Shown in pieces: positions 60,062 through 64,000 of a stretch of 64,000 nucleotides of DNA. Position 1 is the stretch's first letter. Every line of letters starts with the position of its first letter. The DNA is from Anaerolineaceae bacterium (GTDB lineage: Bacteria; Chloroflexota; Anaerolineae; Anaerolineales; Anaerolineaceae): positions 124,001 through 188,000 of the forward strand of contig JAENYZ010000001.1 of assembly GCA_016841525.1 (NCBI GenBank). The letters are read 5' to 3'. Below the pieces are notes generated by a model that saw only the letters and a list, made by a program, of their open reading frames with translations, was not told where the DNA came from and ran no database searches. Made by a program: the position numbers and the translations under genes.

Positions 60062-63000
60062 ATGATATTTCGAAATAGTATAAAAAGCATTTTCCGTTCA
60101 AAAGGAAAAACAGCCTTATTTACGCTGGTCATATTCTCTCTTACACTTGCGCTCACATTAGCAGGCAGTGTTTGGGCATCCGTAACTCAATTCCTGGACG
60201 ATTGCGATGATTATTACACAACTGTCGCCTTAGTTGAATTTATGGGCACAAAATATCCGGATGATGATATCTATGATCCAGCCATGGTTGATGGCCTTAA
60301 ATCATTTGACATTTCATCGATCAAAAACAATGACGCAGTCTTATCCTGGGAAACGCCTTCACGCACCTTCGGATATGTCAAAGAATTTTGGCGTACGGAT
60401 AATTTCATGCCAGATAAAATGCTATCTGTACTCGTTATCGGCAACGTTTCATTCAATGAGGAACATCAATTATTCAGTGCTACGGTCTATAAAACCCTTT
60501 ATTCTTCAAAAATCAAGGAAAACAAATATATCCATATGGATGCAGATTTCGGTCCTTTTGAGCAGGGGCATTACTACCTCATATTTGGAGAAGTCTACCA
60601 CGGATACTCACCCATCCTTCATTTGCGCCCTGCCGCTTTCGAGAATGCCATCGCAGAAGCAGATGGCGCTGAAATACCCGATAAGATAGATATCACTTCT
60701 GATACACCTGATAACAAATTTTATAATATCCCTGAAGATTCGATACTCATTCAAATTGCAGATACACTTTCTGTGACAAACAACAGCGTCCTTGTTGAGA
60801 GTACTGACAACCTAATGGCACTGCTTCCTTTCCACCAGGAAGAACTTTACTTTGTCGAAGGCCGCCCGTTTTCAGAAGAAGAGTACACCCTTGGCAGTCA
60901 TGTTGCAGTCATTTCTGAACTGATGGCAGCCCGTCTGGGTATACACATCGGTGATACCATCACCCTTTCTTTAGCTATCTCAGATCGTCCTGGATTCTAT
61001 AACACTTATTGGGCTGGAGACGGTTTCACAGTCGAGGAAACTTTTACCGTTGTGGGCATTACAAATACGCTTATGGATAAAAGCTGGTATGTGTACATAC
61101 CAAGAGCCGCAAACATTCCAGCTTCCCGGTATCCAATTGGTTATACTGCAGGGCAAGCAGTATTATCTAACGATGAAGCTGTAAAATTTTGGGCACAAAT
61201 GGCACCGCAAATTCCCGGTCGGTTTCAGCTAAAAATTTACGACCAGGGATATTCTTCTGTCACCATCCCCTATCAAACCATTTTAAGCACTGCAATAATC
61301 GTGACAGCCATCTGTTCACTTCTGGAATTATCAGTCATCCTCCTTTTTGGATTCATCTTTGTCTTTCGTCAGCGTGATGCTAGTGAAACAATGCTGATGA
61401 TCGGTGCTGGAAAAACCCGGGTCGTAGTATATTTCTTGATCAGCGCTGGCTTGATCGCTCTTATTGCCTCAATTGCTGGAGCAACAGCGGGTTATTGGCT
61501 GCACGATAATATCCTGACAATGGTCGCCAGAACTGCTGAGAATTCTACCCTGATTGACAACCGTTACAGCAATGGGAACCTGACAATATCCAGGACGCTG
61601 GCATTCGCGCCACAATTGGAAATGGGTTTCTTTTTCACACTTGGAGCAATAATTTTTCTGCTTATCATTATTACATGTTTGGTCTTTACCCTCTTTACCT
61701 TCACAAAACGAAAAATCACGAAACGCAAGCAGCCAAAGGTCAAGAAGAAAGTAAGCACATCCAAACTCCCGGGTGGTTTAATGAAGTACACCACCCTATC
61801 CGTCATTCGAGGTGGTGCAAAAAGTTTAATTGTGCCGCTACTGGCTGCTACCGTGGTTCTTTTCTTTGGACACCTCTCCAGAACCGCTCAGCAATACAAA
61901 ATCCAGCTTGAAGATGTTTATGACAATACACAAATCCATGGGTATTACACAGACATTAACGGAAAACAAGTCGGGAATCTCGTTGTAAATGCCTACGATG
62001 TAGCTACTTTATATTACACAGGTGAATTAAACGATCTGGATGTTTCAAGGGGAACCCCTTATTACTTCACAGGTATTACTGAATTTGCAGATGGAACAAA
62101 ACAAAATATTTCTCCAATATATGTGCCGTCAAATGGATACCAACTTGAGTCTTTGATTGCAAAAATCCAACGCGGGCCTGACCTGACCGCTGCAAACGAC
62201 ATCAATTCCTCACCCGAATTCTATTATTCGGATGATATTTCAATTTCCTTTCTCAAAGGATATGATCAAACAGTCCTGTCTGTACCCGAAAACGATGCAA
62301 ATGTATTTAGCTGCATCATTCCCACGGATCTGATGGAAGAACATCAAATATCTCTTGGTGATATTATCCGCCTGTCGCTTGAGCACATGATAAGAAACCC
62401 AATCGATAATGAGAAAATATTCGCTTATTATGACCTGCGGGTCGTCGGCAGCTATGAGAAACAGGGTACCGAAAATACAATTTATGCACCGCTTTCTCTC
62501 TTCTTCAATACAGGTTTGATCTGGGGTGAAGGACAACCAGCTGTTGATGGTAAAAGCAATGTGATCAATAAACCTGATTTCTTGTCCGCCAAACAGAAAG
62601 ATAGTCTTTTATCAAACGTTTTTCACAGTGCTAACTTTCAGCTCAAAGATTCACACAATTTGATCAAATTTAAAGATTTCCTCACAGAGTACGGCTATTC
62701 ACAGGTACGTGAGGCTGGAAAAGTTCGCGAATTTATAATCCTGAGAGATGCTTCCTTCAACAATGCAGTCGCAAGTATCAAACAACAAAACCACTACATC
62801 AACATCCTTTATCCATTTCTTTATGCCCTGGTTGGTATCATTTCGGTCACCATGGCATATCTGCTTATTACCAGCCGCAAATTTGAGTTCGCCACAATGC
62901 GTGGGTTAGGCGTACCGCGTACACGAACCTTTTTCAGTTTTTTTTCAGAGCAATTTTTCCTTTGCCTGGCAGGAACATTCGTTGGTGCAACCATTTGGCA

Positions 63001-63139
63001 CCTTTTCTGGGGTGTTCCAAGCCTTGCTCACCTTGTACTTTCGATTGGGTTCCTGATATGTTACTTTGTTGGTTCAGCAATCTCAATCGTGATCATGAAT
63101 CACGCCGACGTATTAAAGATCCTGTTAGATAGGGAATAA
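60062..63139 (+). CDS. MacB/FtsX-type ABC transporter permease
   Basis: A 1025-aa membrane protein with two FtsX-type units. The first membrane helix (about 17-40) precedes a large extracytoplasmic domain to about 410. Three helices follow (about 415-545), then a linker rich in Lys. A second helix near 600 precedes a second external domain to about 900, and the last three helices end at 1020. This is the mechanotransmission architecture of MacB, LolCE and BceB relatives. No strong ribosome-binding site is seen. The ATPase gene follows after 9 bp. Substrate is unknown: lipid, peptide or lipoprotein export are the family options. Confidence 0.85.
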   Translation: MIFRNSIKSIFRSKGKTALFTLVIFSLTLALTLAGSVWASVTQFLDDCDDYYTTVALVEFMGTKYPDDDIYDPAMVDGLKSFDISSIKNNDAVLSWETPSRTFGYVKEFWRTDNFMPDKMLSVLVIGNVSFNEEHQLFSATVYKTLYSSKIKENKYIHMDADFGPFEQGHYYLIFGEVYHGYSPILHLRPAAFENAIAEADGAEIPDKIDITSDTPDNKFYNIPEDSILIQIADTLSVTNNSVLVESTDNLMALLPFHQEELYFVEGRPFSEEEYTLGSHVAVISELMAARLGIHIGDTITLSLAISDRPGFYNTYWAGDGFTVEETFTVVGITNTLMDKSWYVYIPRAANIPASRYPIGYTAGQAVLSNDEAVKFWAQMAPQIPGRFQLKIYDQGYSSVTIPYQTILSTAIIVTAICSLLELSVILLFGFIFVFRQRDASETMLMIGAGKTRVVVYFLISAGLIALIASIAGATAGYWLHDNILTMVARTAENSTLIDNRYSNGNLTISRTLAFAPQLEMGFFFTLGAIIFLLIIITCLVFTLFTFTKRKITKRKQPKVKKKVSTSKLPGGLMKYTTLSVIRGGAKSLIVPLLAATVVLFFGHLSRTAQQYKIQLEDVYDNTQIHGYYTDINGKQVGNLVVNAYDVATLYYTGELNDLDVSRGTPYYFTGITEFADGTKQNISPIYVPSNGYQLESLIAKIQRGPDLTAANDINSSPEFYYSDDISISFLKGYDQTVLSVPENDANVFSCIIPTDLMEEHQISLGDIIRLSLEHMIRNPIDNEKIFAYYDLRVVGSYEKQGTENTIYAPLSLFFNTGLIWGEGQPAVDGKSNVINKPDFLSAKQKDSLLSNVFHSANFQLKDSHNLIKFKDFLTEYGYSQVREAGKVREFIILRDASFNNAVASIKQQNHYINILYPFLYALVGIISVTMAYLLITSRKFEFATMRGLGVPRTRTFFSFFSEQFFLCLAGTFVGATIWHLFWGVPSLAHLVLSIGFLICYFVGSAISIVIMNHADVLKILLDRE

Positions 63140-63148
63140 GGAGTTTCA

Positions 63149-63826
63149 TTGAATATATTAGAACTAAATGACGTCTCTTATACGTATGACAGCAAAGATC
63201 AACCAATCGAAGCAGTTAAACATGTCGATTGTTCCTTTAAGCAAGGGAAAGTTTACGCAATTGTTGGAAAATCTGGAAGTGGTAAAAGTACATTATTGTC
63301 TTTACTGGCAGGGCTTGATCTACCTACATCAGGGCAAATCCTTTTCGAAGGAAGGCCAACCTCAACGATGGACTTGGCAAAATACCGTCGAGAATGTGCG
63401 CCAATGATTTATCAGAGTTTCAGGCTGCTGCCTTTATTAACAGTATCAGAAAACATCACATTTCCAATGGAACTCCGTAAATTTAGGGGCAAAAAAGCGC
63501 GTAATCGAGCTCGAAAACTTGTGGAACGAGTCGCGCTCCCCGAGTCTGTATTGGATCGTTTTCCCAATATGCTTTCAGGGGGTGAACAGCAGCGAGTCGG
63601 CATTGCCCGTGCATTATCTATGGATTCAAAACTGCTTCTTGCGGACGAACCAACAGGAAACCTCGACGAAGAAAACAGTCACAACATTATCGACATACTG
63701 GTCAGTCTTTCACATGATGACGGGTACTGCATTGTCGTTGCGACACACGACTTGAGTATTTTGCCAAAGATGGATGTTATATATCATATGAATAGCGGTG
63801 TCCTTAAGCTGGAAAATTCCTGGTAA
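63149..63826 (+). CDS. ABC transporter ATP-binding protein (MacB/LolD-like)
   Basis: A 225-aa nucleotide-binding subunit. Walker A is GKSGSGKST, the Q-loop IYQSFRLLPLLTVSEN, the signature LSGGEQQRVGIARAL, Walker B LLLADEPTGNLD and the His switch VVATHDLSI. All are intact. It starts with TTG at 63149, preceded by AAGGAG at 5 nt. Together with the upstream permease it forms a complete transporter of the MacB/LolD class. Confidence 0.93.
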   Translation: MNILELNDVSYTYDSKDQPIEAVKHVDCSFKQGKVYAIVGKSGSGKSTLLSLLAGLDLPTSGQILFEGRPTSTMDLAKYRRECAPMIYQSFRLLPLLTVSENITFPMELRKFRGKKARNRARKLVERVALPESVLDRFPNMLSGGEQQRVGIARALSMDSKLLLADEPTGNLDEENSHNIIDILVSLSHDDGYCIVVATHDLSILPKMDVIYHMNSGVLKLENSW

Positions 63827-63850
63827 TAAACCTAACCAATTTTTGAGCAT

Positions 63851-64000
63851 TTATAAGAGTTTCTTTGCGCCTGAATATATTTCCTCAATCCTGATAACAG
63901 CTGCTACATGCCCTGGACGATGAGGTGGATTCCATCTTTTCATGTCATTAAATATCTCTCCTTCAGTGTGGTATTCAATTTCTCCCTTGATCTGGTAAGA
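63851..64000 (-). CDS. Pyridoxamine 5'-phosphate oxidase-like flavin-binding protein, C-terminal fragment
   Basis: The final 49 codons of a gene whose start lies beyond base 64000. The reading frame on the minus strand is open from the edge and ends in TAA at 63853-63851. The residues SYQIKGEIEYHTEGEIFNDM, then GHVAAVIRIEEIYS, fit the end of the split-barrel FMN-binding PNPOx-like family. The conserved FMN-binding part is not in view, so the assignment is tentative. It converges with the ABC ATPase gene. Confidence 0.6.
   Translation of the reverse strand, partial: SYQIKGEIEYHTEGEIFNDMKRWNPPHRPGHVAAVIRIEEIYSGAKKLL

Noticed and set aside
60009-60065. 18-codon frame overlapping the ABC permease start by ATGA
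   Set aside because: The overlap could couple translation, but the ribosome-binding site is poor and nothing supports the peptide. Chance is likely in this sequence.

Overview
The window reads as a chromosomal segment of a member of the Chloroflexota, most likely an anaerobic Anaerolineae (Anaerolineaceae-like) bacterium. This is inferred from gene content: a short FtsY lacking the acidic A domain, an rnc-smc pair, a tatC-tatA-tatB cluster, lipoproteins with Thr/Pro linkers, two AglEFG/MalEFG-type sugar importers without an ATPase, several lineage-restricted hypothetical proteins, and low-to-moderate GC. There is no rRNA, CRISPR array, transposase or prophage. The species cannot be named from sequence alone.

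Region 1 (1-7000) is housekeeping. The end of a 6-phosphofructokinase gene converges on a minus-strand run of nagD-like phosphatase, rlmN, ftsY and prfB (with a +1 programmed frameshift). Upstream of these lie tig-clpP and tRNA-Leu(UAG). Region 2 (7100-15900) holds a small unknown gene, a two-gene flavin/iron-sulfur amine dehydrogenase of the HcnABC/dye-linked proline dehydrogenase type, a HAD hydrolase, a long RelA/SpoT homologue, a DUF1540-like acidic protein, an Asp23/Gls24 protein and nusB. Region 3 (15800-28700) holds a large lipoprotein with a glycosidase-like fold, pckA, murA, degV-dgkA-trxA, a two-gene operon of unknown HTH-containing proteins, tRNA-Arg, a small membrane protein, the rpsF-ssb-rpsR operon with its S6:S18 leader RNA, and a membrane-anchored parvulin.

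Region 4 (28800-39800) holds rnc-smc, divergent scpA, a YtxG/YtxH-like pair, the NAD(P)HX repair enzyme, tRNA-Asp and two MFS transporters. Region 5 (40000-53700) is a carbohydrate region. An aglEFG-like importer operon diverges from a cytosolic GH31 alpha-glucosidase. A marR-malE-malF-malG-GH13 operon follows, in which the binding protein carries an X25-type starch-binding module. Together these predict binding and import of alpha-glucans or maltodextrins, hydrolysis in the cytosol to glucose, and entry into glycolysis. The import ATPase must be encoded elsewhere.

Region 6 (53800-64000) holds a diacylglycerol-kinase-like lipid kinase, an AIF-like FAD oxidoreductase, the Tat translocase genes, an M15-like lipoprotein, initiator tRNA, a PHB-depolymerase-like esterase, a MacB/FtsX-type permease with its ATPase, and the 3' end of a flavin-binding pyridoxamine-oxidase-like gene.

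The most unusual points are: a 26-bp palindrome encoding the last residues of two convergent genes; a long hairpin at the start of the RNase III gene; the MalE-X25 fusion under a MarR regulator; a start-codon anomaly in dgkA; a RelA/SpoT enzyme with an intact hydrolase but the EXDD synthetase motif; an Asp-type MurA; a sugar-binding-protein leader ORF with a strong ribosome-binding site but no normal start; and an uncharacterised pair of DNA-binding-like proteins.
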